From assembly GCA_014607495.2 (NCBI GenBank), contig CP053149.1, positions 12,350,120-12,414,119 on the forward strand: a stretch of DNA of 64,000 nt, read 5' to 3'. This DNA comes from Carposina sasakii. Lineage: Eukaryota; Arthropoda; Insecta; Lepidoptera; Carposinidae. The notes under the pieces are model-generated. The model saw only the letters and a program-made list of their open reading frames with translations. It had not been told where the DNA came from and did not search any database. Within the stretch, counting starts at the first letter, position 1. Each line of letters begins with the position of its first letter. The translations under genes were made by a program, and so were the position numbers. Of the stretch, positions 21,634-33,482 are shown piece after piece.

Positions 21634-24600
21634 TTAGGAATTTGTGTTAAAGAAGTCTTATATTAACATAAAACGCCAAATTTGTAAGAGTATTAAAACA
21701 AATAATGTAATTGAGGGTAGTTGTAGATAGAAAACTGACACACGACAATGCTTAGCCTGTTTAACCTAAGTATTGTCATTACAAAACAGTTGGAACACAA
21801 ATGAACGCTTATTTTAAAAAATATCTATTATATAAAAGCTTGTAAAAAACGTATTTAGGCGTCAGCTAGAGTGAGACGCTGTATAGACATGGTTTAAATA
21901 TAGTCAAATAAAAAGTATAGTATTAAGATGGTTTTAAACCTGATTAACGTCAAATTTGAGATTTGGTTTGACTTTTTTCAAAAAGGTTCCATGACAACAA
22001 AAAAGGGGAAACGAGGGATTATAGTAGCAATATCTTGCAGAGCTTTTGGAATATCTGAACTATAATTTAGTACCTTTACTATATCATAGAATAGATTACG
22101 CTAACGTATCACCGTCACTCTGCGAGTGTATGACCAACCCGCCTTTGAATTTATAGGTATTGCACCCATTTTTCAATTAAGAAACCCTTCATACATATAT
22201 ATTATTATACGTCATGTTCTTGTTTTATAATATCTAACACACGCATATCGGTTATACAGATATCAGTATACCTGCCCAAAACAATTTACCCTGAAATAGA
22301 TTAGTTACAATCATGCCTGCTATCCTCAAATAAGTATGTGACAATGTGACAAATGTGTTTTTTTTTTTTTTAGTTTATCCCGAAGGAAAGGCAAGGGGAA
22401 CTAAGCCCATACAGCCTAATCATTGTTTAGTAAAATGTATTCTGAATTTATGATGAATGACAATGATGATGAATGGAAACGTCGGGAAAATCCTCAAGAA
22501 CAAGTGTAAAGTTAGTCAAAATGAAAAATTATTGCAGAAACAACTTACATGCGCCCATGAAGAGATCGTAATCCAGCTAAAGTTTTACTCGGCTTACCTG
22601 CGTATAAAACCATGCACACGCACTAGATTCACATCACAAGTAATCAAAATATAACTTATCTACCAGAAAACATCACTTTACGGACACATGCAAGCCATTT
22701 ACAAATAAATTTTGATTTTCACAAGAAAATTACACCTGCACCCTTCCAGCTTTTCCCGCCGAAAGTGATAAATGTGACAAATATTTTCAAATATGTTTTT
22801 TTTTTATTATCTGACAAGCAATGATTACAAAATAAAACCTCATTGCTGACAAAGGAACTTTTTTGACTTCTTTGTTTTTCAATTTACAGCTAGGCAAGAT
22901 GTGTTAAAAAACAGTGTTTCAGGCATGAGTGATATAATATAAATGCTTATTACTTAATATTACTGGTATATATTAACAGAAAAAATACTAAATCTAATTT
23001 TATTTCAGTTTATTTTTAATATTCATAAAAGTATGCTTGGAAAGGAACGGTAATGAATGAAAGGAACGAATGATCCTGCTCAACATGATTTTAGGCCCCG
23101 TTGTTTGATCGATTTAACTATAGTTATTTCAACAATTTGTCAATTGTTCGAAATATTATTTGAGTATATATACAGGGTGTAACAGAAAGGGTATGTTAAG
23201 CGAAAAGCTATGTAAATAGCCCACTATAGAGAACCTATTTCCAAAATTCGAGACTCGAAACCACATTTTTATTTTTCAAGATTGTATGAAAATTCCTGAG
23301 ACATTTAAAAATTCTCCATACTATCGGGAAAAATAAACATGTGATTTCGGGTTTCAAATTTTGTGGATAGGTTCTCTACAGTGGGCTATTTACATAGCTT
23401 TTCGCTTAACATACCCTTTTTGTTACATCCTGTATATATTAAAAAAATATATAAAATAAAAGAATTTTATATTTGAATATAAAAAATATAAAAGAATATA
23501 TATAAAGTATAAATAAAAAAATAAATAAATACATAAAAGTAAATATACAAAATAAAAAATATACAACCAATCCTACTGACTTAGACTAAGTAATCTATAG
23601 ACCGAGTGTGCCCATACAAACGCTGCAAGAAAAACGATCCAACTTTTTTGATTTTAAAAGTAGAATACAAGCGTGACGTCACGGAAGTTGTCATTTTATC
23701 GGTGCATAGGGATGCCAGCTTATGGCATATTACCTTGTTAATTGGGAAAAATATCTGTCCATAAAAATAAATTATAATACATACCTAATATTGTTATTTA
23801 GCACAAATAAAAGTTTTTTTAACAATAACTGTGATTTACTCATGGAATTTTAAAATTATGTAGGTATTATAAAAGTAGCCTCCATTTTGAACTTTTTAGT
23901 TAAGAGCCGGATTACTTCCAAAAACGATATCTGAGGTACCTTGCAGTTCCCAGACACATTACCGATGTCAAAATATTAAAAGTCCTTTGTAATTACGACA
24001 AACTTTTACTGCGCAATTCACCATTTTATATTTAATATATTTCTCACGTGACGTGTGCGTACCCTTGCTTAACACAACGGATACTGAGGAGCGAAAAAAT
24101 GTTGTTAGGATGAATAGTTCTCACTCCTGTTTAGGGACGTATTGGTAGACGTAAGCCTCAATCTGAGAATTTTATATAATCAAAGCCTACTGATATTACA
24201 AACGCAAAATTTTGTGAAGATGGTAATTGTATATAAATTTAACAAAAAGTCAGAATCTGTGACATATTTTTACCAATAATAAGCTTTTAAACAACTGGGC
24301 CTTTGATATGACAAATGTCATAACAATACTGTCAATTCTGACCTTCATACCTATCTCTCTCCGTTCTTAGCATAAATGGCTGAGAGAGAAAGGGACAGGT
24401 AGGACAAATTTTATGTTTAGGTTTAAGTGCCACAGTCCGAATCGAATGGGTCTTAAATGTGTTTTCTATAGAAGTTGTTTAGACGATGCTTAAAACGTTA
24501 GATCTTGTCTCACAAAACGGGAGTTTAGACATTGCTTCGCGATTCTTTTGTAATAACGCCGTAGGTTAATGAAATTTTTAACTCTGTAATTTACTTACCT

Positions 24601-24659
24601 AAGCTCTATGCCTAAGCATAAATAATTACAGACAATAAAAATAATAGCAAAAATGTAAT
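21634..24659. other. intergenic inside the tRNA-like cluster
   Basis: No gene. Contains the family B MITE at 23171-23434 and AT-rich simple sequence at 23435-23570. A TGACGTCA octamer lies at 23674-23681 in a patch that shares CATACAAACG and GTGACGTCAC with 9780-9850. The remainder shows nothing. Confidence 0.35.
23171..23434. mobile_element. family B palindromic MITE, copy 2
   Basis: Full-length copy of about 264 bp. It starts TACAGGGTGTAACAGAAAGG and ends GTTACATCCTGTA, with TA flanks. The two halves are near-perfect inverted copies with the centre near 23300. Non-coding, and located inside the tRNA-like cluster. Confidence 0.88.
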
Positions 24660-24740
24660 CGACTCGTGAGGGATTTGAATCCCCGACTACCACTATAGTA
24701 AGAAACATTAGGGCGTTCTAACCAGCTAAGCTAACGAGCC
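24660..24740 (-). tRNA. tRNA-like unit 5, anticodon-arm class B
   Basis: Minus strand, nearly identical to unit 4. There is one T-stem change and one change near the D arm. Both flanks are conserved with unit 4: ACAGACAATAAAAATA on one side and AGCCTTACGAATTTG-like on the other. A T5 run follows on the minus strand. Confidence 0.62.
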
Positions 24741-25221
24741 TTACGAATTTGTATCGTAGATCGCTATATTTTGCGATTATGCTGTCTTAACATTTATAAA
24801 TGTATAGGTACCCATGCAATGCACTATATTTTGAACTTGTAGGTACTGTCTTAGCGCAGGCCACACCGCCAGCGAGCGGGCGTGCGAGCTACTCGTAGGC
24901 GGGCGAGTATCATTTCACCTCTTTACATACATTGGTTCACACCGCGAACTACCGAGCTAAGCTACGTCAGCGATGCGAACGAAGTTAACGAAATATCTAA
25001 CGATTCCAGTGAAGCTACTCGTTTACTATATTTTTCGGATTGGTCGACGCTTGTCTCTAGAATAGCAGTGTAGTGTTTACGTTGCGAACATGTTATATAT
25101 AGACGGAAGCTAATAAACAATCAGTAAATAAAACTATATATGTAGGTTTACATAATAGATATGCAAACTATAAATAAAATTAATTATAAAATTATTAATA
25201 AAGAAAATGGAAAAAATTCTT

Positions 25222-25293
25222 CACCCGAGTGGGAATCGAACCCACGACCGCTACAAACCGTGCCAGTCGCTATAACCATTAAGCCACTGGGTC
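25222..25293 (-). tRNA. tRNA-like unit of a second type, copy 1
   Basis: T arm GTGGG-TTCGATT-CCCAC is perfect, and the B box GGTTCGATTCC matches consensus. The D arm is GGCTTAATGGTTATAGC. The acceptor stem has one or two mismatches. The anticodon arm pairs GACTG with CGGTC around a 13-nt loop, the same oversized loop as in the first type. It lies inside the cluster of the first type. Confidence 0.5.
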
Positions 25294-25542
25294 AATTACT
25301 CGGATGACGAATTTTACCATCTCTTTTCTAAATTACATATTGGCAATGTTATTCTTCATCCCGATTGCTATACACTAGCCAAATCTCGGCAAAAAAAGGT
25401 GAATCCCTCAGCACAACGTTTTTTTAAAGATGAAACGATTAACCATATCCTAACGGATTATATTAATGGAGAAGTGTTTTTATAAATTTATCTTAGTCAA
25501 GATATTATAAAATTATTAATAAAGAAAATTGAAAAAATTCTT

Positions 25543-25613
25543 CACCCGAGTGGGAATCGAACCCACGACCGCTGCAAACCGTGCCAGCCGTTATAATTAA
25601 TTATCCAACGAGT
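25543..25613 (-). tRNA. tRNA-like unit of a second type, copy 2 (degraded 5' half)
   Basis: Tandem duplicate of the unit 321 bp away, including about 45 bp of shared flank (ATTATTAATAAAGAAAAT). T arm and oversized anticodon arm are kept, but the acceptor and D arm at the 5' side have decayed. Probably a pseudogene. Confidence 0.5.
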
Positions 25614-25634
25614 AAAAAAATCAAAAAGACATTT

Positions 25635-25715
25635 CGATTCGTAAGGGATTTGAACCCCCGACTACCACTATTGAAAGTTCGATATGGGCGCTCTAACCAG
25701 CTAAGCTAACGAGTC
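25635..25715 (-). tRNA. tRNA-like unit 6, anticodon-arm class A
   Basis: Minus strand, with one acceptor-stem mismatch. It has a class A anticodon arm close to unit 8. The upstream flank (about 80 bp) matches that of unit 8, including CTACCCTC and ATACATAATTT-like motifs. A T5 run follows. Confidence 0.6.
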
Positions 25716-25861
25716 ATATAAATCCAGTTGGAAAAAGGCGATCAGTATATAAAAAAATTAAAATATCTGTGACTACCCTCCATTACATAATTTCTTTTAA
25801 AGTTTTTTAAATCTAACAATGTTTGCTTCTTATGATAGCCTTCTTTGACATACATTCGTAA

Positions 25862-25942
25862 GGCTCGTTAGCTTAGCTGGTTAGAGCGCCCTAATGTTTC
25901 TTACTATAGTGGTAGTCGGGGGTTCAAATCCCTCACGAGTCA
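25862..25942 (+). tRNA. tRNA-like unit 7, anticodon-arm class B
   Basis: Plus strand. Acceptor GGCTCGT pairs with ACGAGTC. A and B boxes are intact, the anticodon arm is class B, and a T5 run follows at about 25950. The class B arm can pair CC-CTA with TAG-T-GG (one bulge), again around about 13 nt. Discriminator A here, against G in most others. Confidence 0.63.
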
Positions 25943-26373
25943 ATACAATTTTTGAAATATTTTTTCTGGTCGTGTAGCCTGATCTAAGATGCCTAGATAC
26001 TAACTTAAGCCTCTGACCTTCTAATTTTGTTTAATAATAAAAAGCAGTTGTATAGAAACTGTATTAGAAAATTTTTTGCTTGCAACTACAAGAACGCATC
26101 TCCAATAGGGCTAAGATGCGCATCAACGAGATGACATTAGGTCGATAAAATTTGACTTATCGATTTGTAACTAACACAGGTGAGAACATACCTAATATGT
26201 ATTTCTTTTTTAAACGTAGGTACAACACAGCCATTTGCAAAATAAGTTAGTAAGAATCGCAGGGTCACGAATATCCTTCAACCACATTCAGCATAGCAAA
26301 GCGAGGATATGATGATAATAATTATGTTGTTTTTTGCAACCTACGTAGAAGCAAAAACACAAAAAATAAGGTT

Positions 26374-26454
26374 CGACTCGTGAGGGATTTGAACCCCCGA
26401 CTACCACTATTGAAAGTTCGAAATGGGCGCTCTAACCAGCTAAGCTAACGAGTC
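26374..26454 (-). tRNA. tRNA-like unit 8, anticodon-arm class A
   Basis: Minus strand, with a perfect acceptor stem (GACTCGT with ACGAGTC), intact A and B boxes and a T6 run downstream. The anticodon arm is CCCATTTCGAACTTTCAATA then GTGG. It is the best-preserved class A unit. Confidence 0.65.
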
Positions 26455-27964
26455 ATATTATTTTACTTCAAAATATGCAATCAGTTTCCAAAAGATAGCA
26501 AAATTACTGCTTCTACCCTCTAATACATAATTTGTTCATATAGGTCTTGCATTGATAGGTACTCTTACCTACGTAAATAAAAATTATATATCTTAAGAGG
26601 GAATATTATTAGTGGAGTTGGATAATAAAGTTTTAATTGCAAATTATTATTTTAAATTATTTGTAGATGCGATTAAGATTCTACATTGTAAAAGGCCATT
26701 TAAAACCTGTGATCACGTACCAAGCTTGCTACAAGCGGGTGTGGTTTTCTCATCAAATGTCCTTAATTTATAGGTCCCGAACACATTCCACCGCGTCATG
26801 GAAATGTTTTTACTTTTTGGAGTCCATTGGCTCGTGAAATAAAGCTGCTGTATTTAAATGAAACGGTTCACCAAATTTCGTTTTTAGGGTTCCGTTACTC
26901 AAGAGTTAGTTTTACAACTTTTAAAAGAGTATATCTATCAAGCACATACTTTACCAGTGGCTTTACACTTTAGTTGTTTACAGGGCAAAGTAATTGCAAT
27001 ATCAGAATTGTTAGAAGTACATTAGTAATTTTAAACAGTTTATCTACTAATTAATGATTGTCATCACTAGCATTTCTATGTTGCTTACCTATTTATGTAA
27101 AGAACAATTTTAGCCATTAGGTACTGATATAAATAACCAAACCGACGGAACCGTCGTTGCCAGCATTTTACTCCCGTTTAGCATTTTTTGTACATGGGAC
27201 TATTATTCATTGCCGGACAGAAGAGAGCTGAATCTAAATGAGTGCAGGAATAGGAACCGGGCTTTATTTTTCCCTAACTGGTGTTATGAAATTCGGTATT
27301 CTACCACTTCGTTCGCGGGTGTTGCGAGTTTTACCTATTAATTAATACTTGAGGGAACTCTTAATATTTTTTGTGAAATACAGACCAAGTATCGGTAGCT
27401 AATAGTTAATTATAATAAGTATACATAATTTAAATGAACGATGTGTCTTTTTACTTCTTAATGTAAGATATTGGAGGTACGTAACTGTTCTGGTACAAGA
27501 AGATCCTAATTATATATTTCCAAGTAATGTTAGGTGAGAAGTTAGGTGCTACCTATATTATTTTCAACTTACACTTCTCGATTATTATATTCCCAAACTC
27601 CAGTTACTGTGTCTGGGTACGGACCTGAAACAAGGTAAAAAGGGGTATTAGAATGTGACTTTCGTGTACTGAGGTGAATGTTCCTTTATCTACGTAGGTA
27701 GGTTACGTAACTATGGAGCCGATTGGAGACTTGTATAGATAGATAATTATATTGAATATTATTTGTGTATCTTTGCACATAGTTTTATGAGTCGTTATTT
27801 TCTGGGCTAGATGACAGTCAGATTTCAGAGCTTTTAAACAGTTGCCAAAACAGTTGAGATTCATGATAAATCTAATCAAGTAAGTATCTAATATTCTTGT
27901 AAAAAGAAGAAAACCGGTTCCGTACTCAGTACTCACTCAGCTAAATTTTATACTTTGGCGGTTA
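26455..27964. other. intergenic, no feature recognised
   Basis: No coding region with a recognisable domain. The 77-codon minus-strand frame at 27703-27936 is unremarkable. No shared repeat beyond the duplicated upstream flank of tRNA-like unit 8 at 26455-26540. Confidence 0.3.
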
Positions 27965-28217
27965 TACAGGATGTAACAAAAGGGGTATATTAAGCGAAAA
28001 GCTATGTAAATAGCCAACTGTAGAGAACCTATCCACAAAACTTGAGACCCGAAATCACATGTTTATTTTTCCCGATAGTATGGAGATCTCAGGAATTTTC
28101 ATACAATCTTGAAATATAAAAATGTGATTTCGAGTCCTAAATTTTGGAAATAGGTTCTCTATAGTGGGTTATTTACATAGCTTTTCGCTTAACATACACA
28201 TTCTGTTACACCCTGTA
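27965..28217. mobile_element. family B palindromic MITE, copy 3
   Basis: Starts TACAGGATGTAACAAAAGGG and ends TGTTACACCCTGTA; self-complementary throughout. TA precedes it. A minus-strand open frame from 28593 ends inside its right terminus. Confidence 0.87.
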
Positions 28218-28593
28218 TGATATTTAGGTGCATAAAATAACGCCTTTTCGCTTCATCCATATAACATTCATATATTACAGTTTGTGCGAATTTTATATAT
28301 CGCGTTCCAGTTTGTTTTGGTTTGGATCTTCGTGTGATGCTATCTGTACGTTCCTCTGTGATGCTCAAGTTCTGGTGGTTCTCGTCTACTCCTATCTTTT
28401 CTATCCATTTTATAACGGATTGAAACCTTATAGTTGGCATCTTTTGGAAATCAATAAGAAGATTTACTGTTTCTCCTGATACTGTTTCTGTTGATAGAGG
28501 GGGTGATAAAATGAATATTTCAAATCTATCGTAGGCTTCACAAAATCCACTATCAATATAGCCAGTCTCTAATAGTAAAAGTTTTATAGACAT

Positions 28594-31442
28594 AATATTT
28601 ATCGGTTCCGAATACTTGAGATTAGTTGGCGGTATGCAACATTCACCAACATTCGATAAACTTGACTGACGCAGAGAAGTATAACAACTTATAAGTTTGG
28701 ATCTAGTTATTTGCTAGTGCTTGCATAGTTTGTGATTTACTTAATTACTATCTATATCTAGCTGTAAAAATATTATCAAACGAAAATTAAAAATAATATA
28801 CAGCTATATTTAGGTTATATTTTTAGTATCTCCATCGACATCAAAGCGTGTTAATTAAGATTTATCAATGTACCTACCTAATAAATAAAAATCACAAAGT
28901 TCCTGGGATTCCATTATGAAGACGTAATAACGCTATAACGATCATTTCGCCTCTAAACAATGGATGACTGGCGACGAATGAGGCCATAAGTCTCTGTCGG
29001 ACGTTCCAATGAACGCATTTGTTAAGAACGAGGCCTCCTGCCCCGATGTGTACAGATTGAACCCGAATCATTTTGAAATCGCTAGCAGAATTAAATCACT
29101 TGGTTATTACATTATTGCCGAGAAAAGTTAAAGAAATTATGCACGGAAAATTTTAAAAAAATTCTAGCATAAATACTATTTTGGAGCTACCGCTGATGAA
29201 AGCTTTCTAAATTCCAACAAAGATAATTGCATCAAATCCAGAGAGAACGTCAAACTGAGAAACTTCTGAGTCTGCAATCCTTAGGTTGAGTATTATTCCT
29301 CATTTCTCTCACTGGATTGAGAGTCCGTAGCCATTATATTATGTCCCGGCTCCAAGTTTTTTTTTCATTGTTTTCCGAAGCTTGTTCAATTGTTTTCTGC
29401 TTCATCGGCAGCGTGATTAAGGAAACTGGAGATACCATTTTTCAAGTAATGAAACTCCTTATTAGTTCGGAGCGTGCTAAAGCGCGTCTTTAGGAGTAGT
29501 TTCATAATGAAAATTTATGTTGGGGAGAAAATTGATGAGCCTTTATCTAGAGGGTAGCAGGATATGATATAAGCAAAGATATTTTTAGACGGAGAATGAA
29601 TGAAATTTTATGTTGGAGTAGAAGTACGGTAGTTTATGGCTTATACATTTCCTCGGCACAAGTGTGAAGTATGACAGCTTTTCATAGTTTATTTGTTGGA
29701 TATTGTTTTCCCAAAAAAATTTAGTGGAAATGTAATACCTATATTTCTTTTTACAAATTGATTAAAAAATTTGAAATAACTTAGTTTTGTATTAATTTGT
29801 AATAAGTATCCTAGTTCGAATAATAATACCATAGAATTGACGTGTATTATGACATGTTCTTGGAACTGTGTAAGCCAGCCCCTAGTGCTCCTAGCTGCGT
29901 CAAGCCGAGCTAACAAGTCGCTCGTTTAGTTGAGAGAGTACACTCGTGTTCCAAGCTCTTGTCTGTTCCCGAGAGCCTTATTTGCAAAACAATACAGCAG
30001 CCGATACTGAGGTACATTGATGACATTAGCCGTATCTTTTATCTATAGCTTACTCAGCATAATCTGCGTTCGATATTCTATGAGGTCTTGAATAAATTTG
30101 AATACGGTTGAAATAGAACCACGTCTGGAATTTTAGATTGAATTTACGCAGTTTAAGAATGAGAATTAAATATATTTCACTCGTTGGCTTAGCATCTTTA
30201 TCTTCAATAGGTATCAAAAGTTTAGTAGCAGCGCATATCAGGGTAGAGTGGAAGTCGCCGAGCACGGTATTCAGCTCACGTCCTGTCGACAACTAGAATT
30301 GGCCCCTAATTAAATTACGCGCTGCAGCCTCGCAACGAGCGAAGCCCATTCCAGTAATGCGCAGCAATTTGGTTATTGTTTTAGAGCCTGCTATAATAAA
30401 CAGGGAATTTAACATCTTGTTAACTCACTTAATTAGCTTCAGTGCACAAAACAATTAGGATTTTCCTGGCATACTCTTATCGACTAACTTTACAATAGAT
30501 ATCATTTTAAGCGATTGGATTTCTTAAAAGGGTTAGCCTGTTTTTCCTTCTTTGTATCTTCTTTAAACAACGATTGGTTCATTTCGTGAAAGCACGATTG
30601 TGTTTTTATCTAATCGATGAATCTAAAGCTGTGAATTCCAAGATTATGGTGTCCTCTTTAAACGACAAATTGAGAATGCCAAGGGTCGGTAATTGATTAA
30701 ACCGGAGCAGTTTGTTCGACCTCTCTATCTGGGAGGAGTGATGGTAGATAAGCAAGCTTCCATAAATCAGGATGATAAAAACTGAGACGCTTCAGTTCTA
30801 CATCTAGAACTTAGCGATAACGAAGTTGGTGAGATGAGGACAAAAAGTGGTCGGACCTTTACTTATAGAGAAATGTAGTATTGATACTATAATAGTCTAC
30901 TAGAGCTTTGTGGAGATAATGAAGTTCAATCAGGTGTTGTCTAGTCTGGTTTGCGGAACGCTGTGAGATTATTGCAAGGTCGTTTTTGGCTAATATTATT
31001 TGAACACTTCTACTACATAAGTCTAATATTTGTATATGTGTGCAGATTGCTTCTCAACAATGTAACTAAATAATTTTACATAAGCACTTTGCGACAGAAA
31101 TTGACGGTAACAATGATAAAGTAACATAAACTGTCAGAAGGGCCTTAAATTCCCAATAAATACACAAATAATGCGACATACAATGTATGGTATGGTAATA
31201 TTTCAAGGAAACCTAAATTCGCCTGCTTTGGCAGCAGTGGTGATAAAATTTTACGATAGTGATAAATAATATTCACAAACCACAGATAATTTTCCTTCCT
31301 TAGGCTTCTGCTGAATGAAAACGTATGTTCGATAGGAAATTTATCTTTGCTGGTAATGGGTAGTTTTATTCGCAGTGCGGAAAATGGGCTTATGATTGCA
31401 TGCATCCAAAGCTAGACAATTAATCTATCAGGCGAGTCGAAA
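28594..31442. other. intergenic, no gene recognised
   Basis: Nearly 3 kb without a shared repeat, which is unusual for this window. Frames at 29689-29916, 30050-30292 and 31145-31405 have no recognisable domain. This relatively repeat-free DNA would be the first place to look for conserved non-coding elements or short exons. Confidence 0.3.
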
Positions 31443-31450
31443 CCGTTTTC

Positions 31451-31505
31451 CTTAGAATAATGATTCGCTCCACTCTGCGGAGCGAAGATCAATTATTAAT
31501 CTAAG
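31451..31505. mobile_element. 55-bp hairpin element with 8-bp target duplication
   Basis: Inverted arms CTTAGAATAATGATT and AATTATTAATCTAAG enclose GCTCC and GGAGC arms, forming one hairpin. It is flanked by perfect 8-bp direct repeats CCGTTTTC (31443-31450 and 31506-31513). An 8-bp duplication fits the hAT superfamily. A related 42-bp copy lies at 55078-55119. Confidence 0.7.
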
Positions 31506-31692
31506 CCGTTTTCAATGCTCGCTAGTACATTTTACAATGATACCTTGTCCACTAGAGAAGATGGACAGAGCATGATGGAATCTTATTATACCTATTTATT
31601 TACAGGTGTATCGTTGCGTTGCCCTGCGTTTTTTCTGATGATGTACAATACAATATTCTGCCAGAAAGTGCCAGTTAGGTTGTCCGAAACTA

Positions 31693-32065
31693 TACAGGAT
31701 GTTTTTTCGTTGCCACCCTTAACGAAGGGTACGTACTCTATACATCAAATAAAGTAAGTTTAGGCCAAAAAAATGCTGGGTAACGATGTAAATTTTTTTG
31801 ATTTTTTTTTTCAATTACTTGATCGGGCGAAATTTATAGTGTCCAGTGTTTATGCTAGTTTTTTCATAGACAGATATTAATTATATCTTGCTACACGCGT
31901 CAATGTGCATTTATGCAGAAAAACGCAGTCTATTTACTTAACCTGGGACCCTAATATTTTGGAAACCAGACACTTCCCAGGTATGCTTCCATGGAGAAAA
32001 ATGATCGTGATGATGAGGAGATTCCGTAGTTTTCGGGAACGTTGACGACCAAAAATCACCCTGTA
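31693..32065 (-). mobile_element. family A MITE, copy 4
   Basis: Full-length copy in reverse orientation with TA on both sides (31691-31692, 32066-32067). A small internal deletion near the middle makes it slightly shorter than the other copies. Confidence 0.88.
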
Positions 32066-32067
32066 TA

Positions 32068-33225
32068 GTAAGTGGTTTAACCACTAAGAATGTTAAAATA
32101 TTGTTACCACTTAAGTAGGTACAAACTAAGAGGGAAATATTGCATCAGAGTGTCTATTTGAAATATTGCCAAGTACGGGGCTATGCGTCATTTTGTGGGA
32201 TTGATTTTGCGCTTCCCCTTGTTGAGGTCTCCAGTTTAGCGGTTATGACATAAGTTATTTAAATCCTCTGCAGACATTTACGTAGTGTCGCAATTTTCCA
32301 ACCAATGTTATTTTTGTAGAATATAAGCGATTGAAACGAATGTATTTATCGCACAGCAATCCTTGTGCACGATGATGACCATAAGCCTATTAAATACCGG
32401 CATTTACAGCTTATTTAATCGTTTAACGAGCTGATGTGGTATCGAGATTGAATGAAGCGAACGTCCGAGTTAATTGTTTATCGAACAGGACCTATTAATT
32501 CGAAAGATATTTGGTCGAAATACTCTGGAGCCCCATTTGGGATGTTTTGCAACAGAGACCACAGACAATTTCGGCACCAGGACTTATGCTAATGTGTTAT
32601 TTAAATTTATATTCGCGCGGGAAATTTTGCAGTTCTGTGCGGGTGTTAGTGCCGCCAGTTGTCGTTTCACGCGATCCGGAATGGAGTTTACAGTCGCCTG
32701 CAATTTGAGGCCGTGTGAAATGGAAATGTCTGGGATTAAATGGATGATTAAAATTTCGCATACAGTTGATTTTAAACGCCATATTATCGAGGGGACAGCG
32801 ATTGGCTTTATATCAGTATTTTACAGTGATTTGTAATTTTTTTCTTATTTCTTCAAAAAAGACGCCAAGTAGCGGATTAGCAAGAAGTTAACATATTTAC
32901 TAAAGACAGAACTGAGTTCCAAGGCCTATAAATAAATAAAGTGTAAGTGCAGGGACATAGGTACCTACATATGCATGTAAATTTTAAATTAAAATAACTT
33001 TTACTGTTTCACTTATAATAATTTCGATACTAGCAATATATTTTTCATCGTCTTCATAAAACACCGCTGTTTAAAACTGTTTCACTATGCCGTCGTATAA
33101 TACTTGTAGTCGAGAAATATTAACTTTATTTAATCAATATTACAATACAGGATGTTTGTTTATCTATCTATATATTTATAGCTATCGATATAATATTTGA
33201 TATTAATTACCTATCGAGCCATCTT
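32068..33225. other. intergenic, no gene recognised
   Basis: Three overlapping open frames lie at 32474-32836 (two plus, one minus). None has a domain and the overlap argues that none is selected. No shared repeat. Confidence 0.3.
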
Positions 33226-33482
33226 CTTCAGCCTATTGCAGTCCACTGCTGGACTGCAATAGGCTGAAGGGCATGCCACAAGGTTACTGCCATGGGGGTT
33301 TTTGTCCATAGTCACCATGCTGGGACGGCGGGTTGGTGATCGCAGTCTGATTTTTGGACTATGTTGTCAGCACGGGAGGCGCTACTGCCCACCCCCCGAA
33401 AACTCTTAATCGCCTCGTACGATACCCACGGGCAGGCATGGGGTGGTACAAACTCTACTCTGCCGGCACCACGCGTCTAGTA
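33226..33482 (+). repeat. family F repeat, copy 2, with a rearranged hairpin end
   Basis: Keeps most of the family F unit, including ACTATGTTGTCAGCACGGGA and CTACTCTGCCGGCACCACGC. Its first 45 bp have become a perfect hairpin: arms 33226-33245 and 33250-33269 around a 4-base loop. The usual GTAGGCCT segment after CTGGAC is replaced by the inverted copy of the start. Confidence 0.82.

Noticed and set aside
20554..26454. CRISPR-like array (repeats separated by unique sequence)
   Set aside because: Units fold as tRNAs, are on both strands and are irregularly spaced in a eukaryotic genome.
32474..32836. Plus-strand frame of 120 codons as an exon
   Set aside because: Three frames overlap on both strands with none favoured, and no motif is recognisable.
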